Shown in pieces: positions 16,639-25,654 of a stretch of DNA of 64,000 nucleotides. The notes under the pieces are model-generated. The model saw nothing but the letters and a program-made list of their open reading frames with translations, searched no databases and was not told where the DNA came from. Origin of the DNA: Roseimicrobium gellanilyticum (GTDB lineage Bacteria > Verrucomicrobiota > Verrucomicrobiia > Verrucomicrobiales > Verrucomicrobiaceae); NCBI RefSeq assembly GCF_003315205.1, contig NZ_QNRR01000004.1:434001-498000 (forward strand), written 5' to 3'. A program made the position numbers and the translations under genes. Each line of letters opens with the position of its first letter. Within the stretch, counting starts at the first letter, position 1.

Positions 16639-17517
16639 TCACTCCTTCACCTCGACATCCTTCTCCTGCCGGTAGGAGAGGGGTGGCACGCCGAAACGCT
16701 CCTTGAACACACGGCTGAAGTGCGACACATGCTCGAATCCGCTCTCCAGCGCCACCTCCGTGATGTTCATCCTCGAGTGGCGCAACAAATTTGCCGCGTG
16801 ATCCAGTCGACGCTGTAGCAGCCATTTTCCCGGCGATTCCTGGAACTCCTCATGGAAGTCACGCTTGAAGGAGGAAAGGCTGCGATGGCACAGCTTCGCA
16901 TACTCCTCCATGGAGAGATTGTAGCGGAAGTTCGCCTCCATAATCTCGCTGATGCCAGGTGCATCACTCGCAGCGACCCGGCAGAAATATGCCGCCAGCT
17001 CCGCGTTCGTACCGCTGGTCAGCACACTCATCACCAGTTCCTTCAGCTTCAGCCGCACGAGAGGTTCTGGAGGTTTCTCCATGGCGACCAGGTAAGTGCG
17101 CATGGACTGGAAGAGGGCCGCCAGCGCCACATCGCTCTCCACACGCAGCGCCACCTTGGTCGGCGCGCAGTTCTTGGTGCCGAGGTTCAGGCTTTCAACC
17201 ACCTCGCGCACCGTGCTGCGCATGAGCGTGTCGGGGATGAAAACCATCAGCATGCACACATCGACCTCGAAGTGCTGCTCCGCCACCGTCGCGCCTTTCT
17301 TGAAAAAGACCGTCTCACCGGGATGCACCGTCCACACACCATCTGGCGTATGCCAGGTCTTTTTCCCCGTCACCACATGGACAAAGTAATCCTTCTCCGT
17401 CCAGTTCGGCAGCATCTTCAGGTCCGTGCCGCAGGTGTACTCGGCAAAGAGGAAATCACCGATCACGAGCTTGCTGTAGCTCGGGTTGTCACGCACCGCA
17501 TCGTAGAGATTGAGCAT
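16639..17517 (-). CDS. AraC-family transcriptional regulator
   Basis: 292 residues from MLNLYDAVRDN. The N-terminus is a cupin-like sensor (residues ~20-110, with HVVTGKKTWHTPDG and HPGETVFFKKG). The C-terminus has two AraC helix-turn-helices (residues ~195-285): LSMEEYAKLCHRSLSSFKRD and ITEVALESGFEHVSHFSRVF. Ligand unknown. It is divergent from the coiled-coil gene at 17792. Confidence 0.9.
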   Translation of the reverse strand: MLNLYDAVRDNPSYSKLVIGDFLFAEYTCGTDLKMLPNWTEKDYFVHVVTGKKTWHTPDGVWTVHPGETVFFKKGATVAEQHFEVDVCMLMVFIPDTLMRSTVREVVESLNLGTKNCAPTKVALRVESDVALAALFQSMRTYLVAMEKPPEPLVRLKLKELVMSVLTSGTNAELAAYFCRVAASDAPGISEIMEANFRYNLSMEEYAKLCHRSLSSFKRDFHEEFQESPGKWLLQRRLDHAANLLRHSRMNITEVALESGFEHVSHFSRVFKERFGVPPLSYRQEKDVEVKE

Positions 17518-17791
17518 GCTGGAATCCCGGCTGAGGGCAGGGAAGGCCAAGACCATACATGCGCCGGAGGAACTCGCACGGAGAACTTCCTTAGGCACGC
17601 CAGCTCCTTCCTACGCTTTCTGAAGTGCCGCAGCCGGCTCCCCCCTCACGAAGGGAAGCACCCGCTCGTCCAGGAGCGCCACCTCACCTCACCTCGCCGC
17701 ACCGTCTCCATGGACGATCTTACCCCTGAGTCCGCTCTGTCACGAACTTCCCGTTTGACGCCCTGCTTTGTGCACGCGACCGTCGCAAACC

Positions 17792-18355
17792 ATGGACAAG
17801 GATACGTGGGCCTTGAAACTCGGCAAACTGGCCACCGAAGCCAAGGAGCGACGCTCTGCTGCTGCGGCCGCCATGAACCGCACAGGTTCCCAGGGGGAAA
17901 CCGTCCGTCAGACCCGCGCCCGCATGCAGGCGGAGGAGGCACGCCTGCAGGAGGAAGAGGCACGCCTGCAGGAGGAAGAGGCACGCCTGCAGGAGGAAGA
18001 GGCGCGTCGCCAGGACGCCATCCACAATCGCGCTTTGGAGAACGGCAATGCCCTCGAGTCTCTTCCAGAGAATCCCATGCTCCATGAGCACGAGCATCTG
18101 GACTCCGAAATGGCCGGCCTGCAGGCGCAGATTGGAGCGCTCGAAAGCGAAAGATCCAAGTTACAGGCAGAGAATAGCGAACTCGTGCGCGATGTGTTGA
18201 ACTTGCGGGCCAAGGTGGAGGGACTGGAGACCATCGTCACCTCCCTCCGGGATGAGCTCGCCTTGCTGCGCTCGCAATCCCAAGGCCAGTCCAATCTGCG
18301 GAAGGCGGCGACGCACCACGTCACTCAGCAGATGCACCGTAAAAGATCGAAGTGA
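17792..18355 (+). CDS. Coiled-coil protein with heptad tandem repeat
   Basis: 187 residues from MDKDTWALKL. Two coiled-coil stretches: residues ~45-80 with repeated QEEEARL heptads, and residues ~105-165 (LQAQIGALESERSKLQAENS and on). No signal peptide, membrane helix or enzyme motif. The heptads come from a perfect 21-bp DNA tandem, so copy number may vary between strains. The 3' end overlaps the convergent gene by 35 bp. Possible structural or scaffold role; unknown. Confidence 0.75.
   Translation: MDKDTWALKLGKLATEAKERRSAAAAAMNRTGSQGETVRQTRARMQAEEARLQEEEARLQEEEARLQEEEARRQDAIHNRALENGNALESLPENPMLHEHEHLDSEMAGLQAQIGALESERSKLQAENSELVRDVLNLRAKVEGLETIVTSLRDELALLRSQSQGQSNLRKAATHHVTQQMHRKRSK
17930..18013 (+). 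repeat. 21-bp tandem repeat encoding heptads
   Basis: Four units of the form GAGGAAGAGGCACGCCTGCA(G). The middle two are identical, and the first and last have substitutions. Each encodes EEEARLQ. Confidence 0.9.
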
Positions 18356-18908
18356 CCTTTCCCTTCGTGAAGTGGAACTGGAGCCCGCCGTACACCGTGC
18401 CGGCGATGAAGACGCTCCCCGCCTTGCTCATCTCCTTGTCCTCATAGCTGCCGTACACCGCGCGCACCTCCGCCTCCGTGCTGCCCAGGCCGATGCCCTT
18501 CGCCGTCTTCTTGGCCGCATCCCACGGGGCTTGCGCGGTGAACATGAGCACGCGCTTGCTGCCACCTTTTTTCTCAGAGACCATCTCTGCCACGATGCCG
18601 GACTTCGGCCAGGACCACTGCTGCACGTATTCGCCCAGCGCCTCCCATTCGATGTCCTTGCCCATCTTCTCCGGCTTGCCCAGCAGCGCCGTGATGTCCT
18701 TCGCGCTCATCTCCAGCTTCAGCCCGCCGAGCGAGTCCTCATTCATCAGCTTGAACCCACGCTCCGCAGGGTCCTGCGACGCCTCCTGAGCGGGCAGGGG
18801 AGTCGTGGTCATGGTGAGCATGGCCGAGGCGAGAAGTGCTGCCGCGCCGAGCATGCTCGCACTCTTGCTCGTGAAATAGCTCCGGGACGTTGCCTTCATC
18901 TCAGTCAT
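18321..18908 (-). CDS. Secreted protein of unknown function
   Basis: About 195 residues from MTEMKATSRS; ATGs at 18938, 18920 and 18899 are alternatives. The signal peptide SMLGAAALLASAMLTMTTTP precedes PAQEASQDPAE. The mature part (GGLKLEMSAKDITALLGKPE ... GLGSTEAEVRAVYGSYEDKE) has two repeats of a motif resembling SmpA/OmlA-type domains, where a turn-of-threshold phrase precedes a pair of strands. This resemblance is tentative. Convergent with, and overlapping, the coiled-coil gene. Confidence 0.75.
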   Translation of the reverse strand: MTEMKATSRSYFTSKSASMLGAAALLASAMLTMTTTPLPAQEASQDPAERGFKLMNEDSLGGLKLEMSAKDITALLGKPEKMGKDIEWEALGEYVQQWSWPKSGIVAEMVSEKKGGSKRVLMFTAQAPWDAAKKTAKGIGLGSTEAEVRAVYGSYEDKEMSKAGSVFIAGTVYGGLQFHFTKGKVTSIFYGASAE

Positions 18909-19047
18909 GGGAAAGTTCATAGATGGTACAGCATTCATGTCAGAAGTGGAGGGGTTGTGACAGGAGAGAGCAGTGGGAATGCTGCCCGCTGGACAAACCA
19001 GCACAGGTGAGGCATTTTTGCGACTTCGCATTCGGTGAGGTATCGGC

Positions 19048-19416
19048 ATGGCTATTCCCAGAAAAGGTTCCAGAGGCATCAAGGTGGACGGTGTGTCCTA
19101 TCGCTGGCGCATCCGGCGCAAGCCTTCGTATGAGCAGGAGTGTTTTAGTGATACGTTTTCAGTCGGTGTGGAGTGGGCGGATCCTCGTTCGCGCTCTGTG
19201 CTGGTGTTGGAATCTGCCTACGCCCGATTGGACAGCATCATGGGCATGCGTCCGAGCTCCGAGCCGATCACGCCGCAGATCATTGCCAGCTCGATTCGTG
19301 CTGCCCTGTCCAAAGGCTGGCAGCCGGGAGTGAAGGGCTCCGCCTTCAAGCATCCGCTGCTCGCAGGTCCCATTGATCCAGAGTGGCGTGGATTTCGAAG
19401 TTGCTCCGGCACATGA
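19048..19416 (+). CDS. Conserved hypothetical protein (MAIPRKGSR family)
   Basis: 122 residues. The start MAIPRKGSRGIKVDGVSYRW and the IIASSIRAALSKGWQPGVKG segment match a small family met in actinobacteria, myxobacteria and verrucomicrobia. No catalytic motif, no export signal, function unknown. It is divergent from the secreted-protein gene and 70 bases upstream of the ATP-grasp gene. Confidence 0.75.
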   Translation: MAIPRKGSRGIKVDGVSYRWRIRRKPSYEQECFSDTFSVGVEWADPRSRSVLVLESAYARLDSIMGMRPSSEPITPQIIASSIRAALSKGWQPGVKGSAFKHPLLAGPIDPEWRGFRSCSGT

Positions 19417-19486
19417 TTTCCAAGATCGGGGAAAGTCCTTGGCGATCTCGTGAAGGGCAGCCGCCTCCATTCCATACTCTCTCCGC

Positions 19487-20389
19487 ATGCTCGTCCTCAG
19501 CGAAGCCTCACCCCAGCTCCCACCCTCTGCCAGCGCCTCGGACATCCAGCGCTCCACGGAGGCAGCGCAGCTCGCGGGATGCAAGGTGTATCATATCCCA
19601 CAGGATTTGCCGGAGGGTGTATCAGCCGAGGACGCGCTCTGGCACATCCCCATGCAGGAGCAGAAGACGGCGGCCATCTGGATTGGCTACATCCCACTGC
19701 CCTCCCACTATGAGGCCATCCACGCTGCGGCGCTCGCGAAGAACATCCGCATCATCAATGCACCGGCCGAATTCCGCCGCGCCGAGGAGTTTGACCGTTT
19801 CTACCCGCGGCTCGCCGAGATCACGGCTCGGAGCGCCGTGGCAGACTCCATCGAGACTTGTGAAGCGGCCGCCGTGCAGATTGGTTACCCCGTCTTTGTA
19901 AAAGGCACCATCCAATCCCTGAAGTCGAAGGGGGTGGACGCTTGCGTGGCGCACGATGCCGCCCAGCTCCGCGACATCGCGGGGCGCATCCTGCAGAGTT
20001 ATCGTCGCTCCCTGGGGAAAGTGATTGTCCGCGAGCTCGTCTCCCTGCGCCACAGCCGCACGGGTCCGGGAGGCTTTCCTCTCGGCCGCGAGTACCGTGT
20101 ATTCGTGCTACAGGGTGAGGTCGTGGGGCTTGGGTACTACTGGGAGGGAGACGATGAACTGGCTGCGCTTCATGAGGATGAAACCCGGCTCATCTCGTCC
20201 CTCGCGTGTGAAGCTGCCAGAAGGGTGGATGTGCCCTACCTTACCGTGGATATCGGGCAGCGTGATAACGGCGACTGGCTGGTGATTGAAGTCGGAGATG
20301 CCCAGTTCTCCGGACTGAGTCAGGTGTCCATTCATGCCCTGTGGCACAGGTTGGCTTTTTCATTGTCGTCTGGTGAGGCGCTGGCGTAA
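19487..20389 (+). CDS. ATP-grasp domain protein
   Basis: 300 residues. Residues ~130-285 have ATP-grasp features: GYPVFVKGTIQSLKSKG (ATP-binding lysines), KVIVRELVSL, GREYRVFVLQGEVVGLGYYW and LTVDIGQRDNGDWLVIEVGD with acidic metal ligands. Related to stand-alone ATP-grasp proteins (DUF4343-like) that ligate a carboxylate to an amine or thiol. Substrate unknown. The secreted protein at 20402 follows after 12 bases. Confidence 0.82.
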   Translation: MLVLSEASPQLPPSASASDIQRSTEAAQLAGCKVYHIPQDLPEGVSAEDALWHIPMQEQKTAAIWIGYIPLPSHYEAIHAAALAKNIRIINAPAEFRRAEEFDRFYPRLAEITARSAVADSIETCEAAAVQIGYPVFVKGTIQSLKSKGVDACVAHDAAQLRDIAGRILQSYRRSLGKVIVRELVSLRHSRTGPGGFPLGREYRVFVLQGEVVGLGYYWEGDDELAALHEDETRLISSLACEAARRVDVPYLTVDIGQRDNGDWLVIEVGDAQFSGLSQVSIHALWHRLAFSLSSGEALA

Positions 20390-20401
20390 ATTTACCGCGC
20401 C

Positions 20402-20878
20402 ATGAAACACCTCCTCGCTTTCTCCCTTCTCCTCCTCTCCTCTGCCACCCTCTTTGCGGAGTGGAAAATCGATGCTCCCGTGGACAAGGTCGAAGGCCCA
20501 CTCAAAGGTGAAATCTACGGGGCGCCCTTCACCTTGGGAAAAGCGGAATGGTCCAACCTGACGTTGCGCATTGAGTCTGCTGACAAGCAGGGGAACTGGC
20601 CGGTGTCGAGCCTCGTGATCTTCGTCAAGCCGGGCGAGAAAAAGGAGTGGGTCATCACCCCGGACACGGAGAAGAATCCACACGTGCACATGAAGTTCGC
20701 CAAGAAGGGAGCGAAGTTTCCGGGCACGCTGACGTACACCGGCGAGTACTCCATGCGCCTGACCGTGCTCAGCGAGACCGCAGACAGCGCCAGGCTCGCC
20801 ATCCACATCTCCCTGCCGGACTACAAGAAGTCGCATCTCATCGGGGAATTCGAGGCGAAGATGGTGAAGAAACAATGA
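20402..20878 (+). CDS. Secreted hypothetical protein
   Basis: 158 residues. A clear signal peptide (MKHLLAFSLLLLSSATLFA, cleavage before EWKID) precedes a beta-rich mature domain without cysteines or recognised motifs. Periplasmic by inference. It follows the ATP-grasp gene after 12 bases and may be co-transcribed. Confidence 0.75.
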   Translation: MKHLLAFSLLLLSSATLFAEWKIDAPVDKVEGPLKGEIYGAPFTLGKAEWSNLTLRIESADKQGNWPVSSLVIFVKPGEKKEWVITPDTEKNPHVHMKFAKKGAKFPGTLTYTGEYSMRLTVLSETADSARLAIHISLPDYKKSHLIGEFEAKMVKKQ

Positions 20879-20978
20879 TGACGGCGGGGAACTCCGAAAA
20901 GTAGGGACAGATGTCCTGCGCGTGGCGGTGTGATCGTCATGGGTTTGAGCAAAGGAATCAACCCATCCCCACACCGCC

Positions 20979-21443
20979 ATGATCGAATCTCCCCAAATCA
21001 TCCAGACCAGTGCCCAGCTCGCCGCCATCATCCCCATTACCGTTCCGCGTGACCAGATTGGCGAGGCCATGATGCCCGGCCTCACCGAAATCATGACCGC
21101 CGTGAAGGCACAGGGCATCGGCCCTGCCGGCGCGTGGTTCACGCATCACCTCCGCATCGAGCCGGAGATCTTTGACTTCGAAATCTGCGTGCCTGTGACC
21201 GCTCCCGTGAAGCCCGTGGGCCGCGTCATCCCCGGCATCTGGCCATCCATGCGAGTCATCCGCACCGTCTACCATGGTCCCTACGAAGGCATGGGCGACG
21301 CCTGGGGCGAGTTCGAAGCGTGGATCGAAACTCAAGGTCTTAAAGGCACCCAGGACCTCTGGGAGCGCTACCTCGTCGGACCCGAAGTCGGCCCGGATGG
21401 GGGCCTGTATCGCACGGAGCTGAATAGGCCGCTGGCGGAGTAG
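20979..21443 (+). CDS. GyrI-like small-molecule-binding protein
   Basis: 154 residues. The pattern matches the AraC effector-binding/GyrI-like (SOUL-type) domain: TSAQLAAIIPITVPRDQIGE, FDFEICVPVTAPV, MRVIRTVYHGPYEGMGDAWG and a final DLWERYLVGPE block. These stand-alone domains bind hydrophobic cations or toxins. No DNA-binding part is fused. A family A repeat follows the stop. Confidence 0.82.
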   Translation: MIESPQIIQTSAQLAAIIPITVPRDQIGEAMMPGLTEIMTAVKAQGIGPAGAWFTHHLRIEPEIFDFEICVPVTAPVKPVGRVIPGIWPSMRVIRTVYHGPYEGMGDAWGEFEAWIETQGLKGTQDLWERYLVGPEVGPDGGLYRTELNRPLAE

Positions 21444-21485
21444 TCGGCCAGCTATACCCGGTGTGGGGCGGTGCGTCGGCACCCT

Positions 21486-21560
21486 GCAAAGTAGCCTCGA
21501 CTTCAGTCGAATCAGTCGCGTTGCAGCCGAGCACATACGGCTGAAGCCGTAGCTACTTTG
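21486..21560. repeat. Family A palindromic element, copy 2
   Basis: 75 bp. The left arm has TCGACTTCAGTCGA and the right arm TACGGCTGAAGCCGTA, bounded by GCAAAGTAGC and GTAGCTACTTTG. It lies between the GyrI-like gene and the small membrane protein. Confidence 0.85.
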
Positions 21561-21621
21561 AGCTGCAGCCGCCGCGGCATTTCACCACCATTGCAGAGGA
21601 GCGGAGCCCCCGTTCAAGGAG

Positions 21622-21640
21622 CGGCACTAGCTTAGTGCCG
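21622..21640. repeat. Short perfect hairpin
   Basis: CGGCACTA-GCT-TAGTGCCG, an 8-bp perfect stem inside the gene-free stretch 21444-21747. No T-run follows. It may be a small dispersed palindrome. Confidence 0.55.
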
Positions 21641-21747
21641 GTGGTGGCGCTGGCGGGTGCGGAGCCGCAGGTGACGCATGGCATCGTCCATAGGTCTCGC
21701 AATCCTCTGGCATCCGCCATCCTCCAAGATAAGTTGGATCCACTTTC

Positions 21748-22020
21748 ATGCTTCGCCACGCTCGCACCCTCGTCTTCTTCATCGCCCTTGGCGCTGCGGG
21801 ATGGTTCCTCTATGCCCATCGGAACGACAAGGAGAACGAGTATTGCACCACCTACTCCTACGGATCGCCGTTTCCCTGGCGCATCGAGAACTGTGAATGC
21901 GATGGACGTGGCGGGCTGACTGAGTATCCCATGGATTCCGTTGTGTGGAACTTGTCCCTGGCGCTGGCGGGTGCATTCGGCATTTCGCGTTTGGTGCCCA
22001 GGAGAGATTCGGCATCCTGA
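21748..22020 (+). CDS. Small two-helix membrane protein
   Basis: 90 residues. Membrane helix 1 is LVFFIALGAAGWFLYA and helix 2 VVWNLSLALAGAFGISRLV. Between them a loop carries three Cys (YCTTYSYGS ... ENCECDG). No family recognised. It lies between two family A repeats. Weak start context, but codon use and topology look real. Confidence 0.6.
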   Translation: MLRHARTLVFFIALGAAGWFLYAHRNDKENEYCTTYSYGSPFPWRIENCECDGRGGLTEYPMDSVVWNLSLALAGAFGISRLVPRRDSAS

Positions 22021-22049
22021 CGAGACACTTCCCCGCGTTGCTGCCGCAC

Positions 22050-22124
22050 GCAAAGTAGCTTCGACTTCAGTCGAATCAGTCGCGCTGCAGCCGAATGCAT
22101 ACGGCTGAAGCCGTAGCTACTTTG
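22050..22124. repeat. Family A palindromic element, copy 3
   Basis: 75 bp, same orientation as copy 2. Its last base abuts the stop codon (TAA, 22127-22125) of the membrane-fusion gene, so it may act as that gene's 3' hairpin. Confidence 0.85.
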
Positions 22125-23129
22125 TTATTTCGCCGCCGTCTTCTCCTCGCCTTTCGCCTTTTCCTTCTCACCCGCCACACTTCCCGCATCAATAAACACA
22201 TCCACCTGCTGACCCACATAAATCGGCGGGTCCTTGGGGCGTTGCAGGCTGTAGATCACCTGGAGCACACGCGTGTCCACACGCTCGGTGCTTGCTCCGG
22301 TGAGCGAAACCTTCGGAATCACATAGGGCTCCACACGTACGAACTGTAGCGGAATCGGATTCGTCGTGTCGCCTTTGATGAAGGCCTTCGCGGCCTGACC
22401 GGGACGCACACGGGTGGCATTCTGTTCATCCACATCGGCACGCACCTGAAGCCGGTCCAAATCACCCAGCACCATCGCCGGAGCCTTCGGCGCGGTCGCG
22501 GCGTATTCCCCGGCGCGGATGTTCACCTGCAGAATGGTGCCCTCTCTCGGTGCGCGCACGGTGAGGCGCTGGATGAGCAGTTCCGTTTGCTTCACATCGG
22601 CTTCGGAAGCGAGGAGCTGCGCGTTGCTCGCGGCGAGCTGGGCCTTGGCCACATTCACATCATTCTCGCGCTGGCGCACTTCATCCACACTCACGGCGCG
22701 GGTGTCGGGCATGTCGCGCACACGCTTGTAGAGGTCCTCCTGCTTCACCACGGTCGCCTTGGCCACTTCGATGTTTGCCTTGGAAACTTCTACCATGGCG
22801 CGCTGACGCAGCAGCGTCGCCTGGAAGTCGCGGTCATCCAGTCGGAAGAGAGGGTCATTCACCTTCACGTTGTCATTCACCTTCACCAGCACCTCGGTGA
22901 CAAGACCCGCCGCAGGCACACCGATGGAGACGTTCTCACTCAGCGCTTCCAAAATGCCCGTGGCCGCCACTGTGCTGGCAAACGGTTTGCTTGCGGGGGC
23001 CACCGGAGGCGGGAGGATCTTCGCCTGGTCTTCCGCTTTGATCTTCTGCAGCAGCAGCGTGACGCTCACAAAACCTCCGAGAGCTATCGCGAAGGTGAGA
23101 TAGCGGATGAGTTTGGAAAGGAAGTTCAT
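22125..23129 (-). CDS. HlyD-type membrane-fusion protein of an ABC exporter
   Basis: 334 residues with an N-terminal anchor (YLTFAIALGGFVSVTLLLQ), a biotinyl-lipoyl-like part (GVPAAGLVTEVLVKVNDNVK), a long helical hairpin (residues ~115-190) and a beta-barrel part. It bridges the inner-membrane exporter to the outer membrane. Last gene of the FtsX-permease/ATPase/fusion-protein set, as in DevBCA or MacAB systems, though 612 bases of repeats separate it from the ATPase. Confidence 0.88.
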   Translation of the reverse strand: MNFLSKLIRYLTFAIALGGFVSVTLLLQKIKAEDQAKILPPPVAPASKPFASTVAATGILEALSENVSIGVPAAGLVTEVLVKVNDNVKVNDPLFRLDDRDFQATLLRQRAMVEVSKANIEVAKATVVKQEDLYKRVRDMPDTRAVSVDEVRQRENDVNVAKAQLAASNAQLLASEADVKQTELLIQRLTVRAPREGTILQVNIRAGEYAATAPKAPAMVLGDLDRLQVRADVDEQNATRVRPGQAAKAFIKGDTTNPIPLQFVRVEPYVIPKVSLTGASTERVDTRVLQVIYSLQRPKDPPIYVGQQVDVFIDAGSVAGEKEKAKGEEKTAAK

Positions 23130-23741
23130 GAGGTGGGGACTGGGGAGTATTGGAATGATGGAGTAATGGAATACTAGAATGATGAGCGCTCATCGAACAC
23201 ATCCACCAGCATGCTCATGCAGAGAATGAGAAAGGGAAACGTCCCGTGACCTCATTCGCAGTCCGGAGAAGGAAGCCGTCCCAGGAGGTGCCACCTTGCG
23301 CGTAGCGCTTTGGAGTGCGTGTGCGAAGCACCGCTTTGGTGGGGAACGGTGCAAGCGGGAAGCGCCATTTGGAGTGCTGGAGCTTGCTCCAGCTTTGGGG
23401 AGCAGAGCTTGCTCTGCGTGAAGCCACCGAAAAAATAACCACTCGCGCAGGAGTCCCCGTAGATTCGCCTCGCAGACGAGAATCACATCCGCAGCGGCTT
23501 CACGGCAGCAAGCTGCCTGCGGGAAAGCTGGAGCAAGCTCCAGCACTCCAAATCTCCGGCCCCTGCTCTGCACGCCAAGCTCCCCTCCCAAAGCGGTGCT
23601 TCGCACCGTACTCCAAGGCGCTGCGCGCAAGGTGGTGCACGATGGAGACGAGACATGCCTGCTCGTGTAATTCATCTCACGAGACGGCTCGCAGGCGGCT
23701 GCGGTGTGCAGGGGTAGTTTCATCACATTCGTCCCTTCCGT
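23130..23741. other. Gene-free stretch forming a large imperfect inverted repeat
   Basis: 612 bases between the exporter ATPase and fusion-protein genes. 23285-23640 holds nested inverted repeats of families B and C; the rest shows nothing recognisable. Confidence 0.65.
23285..23640. repeat. Nested inverted repeat of families B and C
   Basis: The outer arms are family C copies in opposite orientation (sharing CCAAAGCGGTGCTTCGCAC, ACTCCAA and CGCAAGGTGG). Inside are family B copies, also inverted, built on the 16-base palindrome CTGGAGCTTGCTCCAG and GCAGCTTGCTGC-type palindromes. The whole could fold into one long cruciform. Confidence 0.7.
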
Positions 23742-24488
23742 TTAATGATGAAACACCGGAGGTTCAGCGCGGTCCACATCGTGCACCTCCACAATCTTCC
23801 CATCATCCATCTGCGCAATGCGGTCCGCGTGAGAGAAAATGCGGTTGTCATGGGTCACGATGATCACGCAGCGGCCGGGGACGCGCGCGATTTTTTCAAA
23901 GAGGTCCATCACCAGCGCGCCATTCTTCGCATCGAGCGCGGCGGTGGGTTCATCACAGATGATGAGGCGTGGCTCATGCACCAGTGCGCGTGCAATCGCC
24001 ACGCGCTGCTGCTGGCCGCCGGAGAGCTGATTGGGCCGGTGCTTCCAGCGCTCGCCGAGACCCACCTGAGCCAGGACTTCACGCGCCTTCGCCTCTGCCT
24101 TGCGCGGACTCACGCCTTGGATGAGCAGCGGCACGCTCACGTTCTCCGCGCAGTTCAGCGTGGGGATGAGATTGAAGGATTGGAAGATGAAGCCGATGTT
24201 CTCCGCGCGGAACTTCGTCACCACGCCATTGCTCAGCTTGTCGATTTGCCTGCCGAAGACCTCGATGCTGCCCTGCTCGGCACGCAAGGTCCCGGCGAGG
24301 ATGCTCAGCAGCGTGGTCTTCCCACAGCCGGAGGGACCCACCAGCATCATGATTTCGCCATCACGCGCATCGAAGTCCACGCCCTTGAGCACAGTGAGCT
24401 TCGAGCCACCGTCGCCGAAGCTTTTCACGATGCCCTTGGCATGCACAGCGATTTTGTGATCGCCCCGGTTGGGAGGTGTGTCACTCAT
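23742..24488 (-). CDS. ABC transporter ATPase of an exporter
   Basis: 248 residues from MSDTPPNRGD. ATG 24488-24486 overlaps the permease TGA (24487-24485) as ATGA. Walker A is GPSGCGKT (51-58), with FIFQSFNLIPTLNCAENVSV, signature LSGGQQQR, Walker B LIICDEPTAALD and a THD switch. This is the LolD/MacB/DevA class, which powers FtsX-type permeases for lipoproteins, glycolipids, peptides or drugs. Cargo is not determinable here. Confidence 0.92.
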   Translation of the reverse strand: MSDTPPNRGDHKIAVHAKGIVKSFGDGGSKLTVLKGVDFDARDGEIMMLVGPSGCGKTTLLSILAGTLRAEQGSIEVFGRQIDKLSNGVVTKFRAENIGFIFQSFNLIPTLNCAENVSVPLLIQGVSPRKAEAKAREVLAQVGLGERWKHRPNQLSGGQQQRVAIARALVHEPRLIICDEPTAALDAKNGALVMDLFEKIARVPGRCVIIVTHDNRIFSHADRIAQMDDGKIVEVHDVDRAEPPVFHH

Positions 24489-25654
24489 CCGCGGAAGACC
24501 ATGGCGGGTTCGAACCGGCTGACGCGCCAGATGCCGATGAGCGCTGCCAGCATGCAGATGAAAAGGATGATGGCGAGGGAGAACACAGGGATCTCCCATG
24601 TCATGTAAAAGGGCGGCTGCTCATTTTTGATGCCGAAGTAGCCAAAAAGCGCGGTACCGGCCATGCCAATGCCGAAGCCGATGACGCCCACCGTGAGCGC
24701 CTGCAGGATGAGCATGCCGCAGAGCTTCGTACTGGAGGCGCCCATGGCCTTGAGCGCGCCGAGGTGCTTGATGTTCTCCAGCACGAACGCATAAAACGTC
24801 TGGCAGGAAATCGCGATGCCCACGATGAAGCCAATGATCACCGTGGTACCGAAGGAAACGGGGATACCCGTGTTTCGCACATACCACCAGATGGTGGAAG
24901 TGCCGAAGTCATACGGTGAGGAATTGAAGGAGTGGTTCACATACGCCCTCATACCCGTGGCCTTTTGGATATCTGCCGCCGCCTGCACATCGCTGATGCC
25001 CTCCTTGGGCGCGGCAATGATGGCGGAGAGCATCTTGCGCGAGGCCGGGGTGTACTGGAGGGCTCGTTCATAGGTGGTCCACACGTAGGGACCACCGGTG
25101 AAGCTCGTCATGGCATCGCAGATGCCGACCACGCGGGCTTCCATGTCATTGATCTCAAAGACATCACCCACCTTGATCCACGTGCTCTTGTCACCGGGAT
25201 TCTTCGCCAGGCGTTTCACCGCGAGGTCATCGATGATCACCGTATTTGGCAGTCGCAGGTCCTCAAGGTTGCCCTGGATCATCTTCGCTGGAGCGCCAGC
25301 GAGCGTGGTGGGGTCAACGCCCAGGAGCTGGATGACCTTGAACTTGCCATTCTCCAGGCGCACGCGCTGGATGCCGGAGAAGAGCGGCATGGCCCACGCC
25401 ACGCTGTCCACACTGCGCACGCGCGCCACATCCGTATCGCGCAGGGGATTGGTCTCATTCACCTGCTCCACCTTCTCATCCACCACCCAGATGGGCGCGG
25501 GCACATTCTTCAGCGTAGCCGTGGTCCACCGCATGAGGCCGCAGAAGACCGAGGCCTGCTGGGCAATGAGGAAGGTGGCAAAGAAGATGCCGAACACCAG
25601 CATGAGATACTTCGCGGTATCACCGAAGAGCATCTTGAGGGCGAGGCGGTACAT
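24485..25654 (-). CDS. FtsX-type ABC exporter permease
   Basis: 389 residues. One N-terminal helix (MLVFGIFFATFLIAQQ), a ~230-residue periplasmic domain, then three C-terminal helices (TVIIGFIVGIAISCQTFYAF, ALTVGVIGFGIGMAGTALFG, PVFSLAIILFICMLAALIGI), the FtsX/MacB/DevC topology. ENIKHLGALKAMGASS is the typical cytosolic coupling motif. First gene of the exporter set, downstream of the MarR regulator. Confidence 0.9.
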   Translation of the reverse strand: MYRLALKMLFGDTAKYLMLVFGIFFATFLIAQQASVFCGLMRWTTATLKNVPAPIWVVDEKVEQVNETNPLRDTDVARVRSVDSVAWAMPLFSGIQRVRLENGKFKVIQLLGVDPTTLAGAPAKMIQGNLEDLRLPNTVIIDDLAVKRLAKNPGDKSTWIKVGDVFEINDMEARVVGICDAMTSFTGGPYVWTTYERALQYTPASRKMLSAIIAAPKEGISDVQAAADIQKATGMRAYVNHSFNSSPYDFGTSTIWWYVRNTGIPVSFGTTVIIGFIVGIAISCQTFYAFVLENIKHLGALKAMGASSTKLCGMLILQALTVGVIGFGIGMAGTALFGYFGIKNEQPPFYMTWEIPVFSLAIILFICMLAALIGIWRVSRFEPAMVFRG

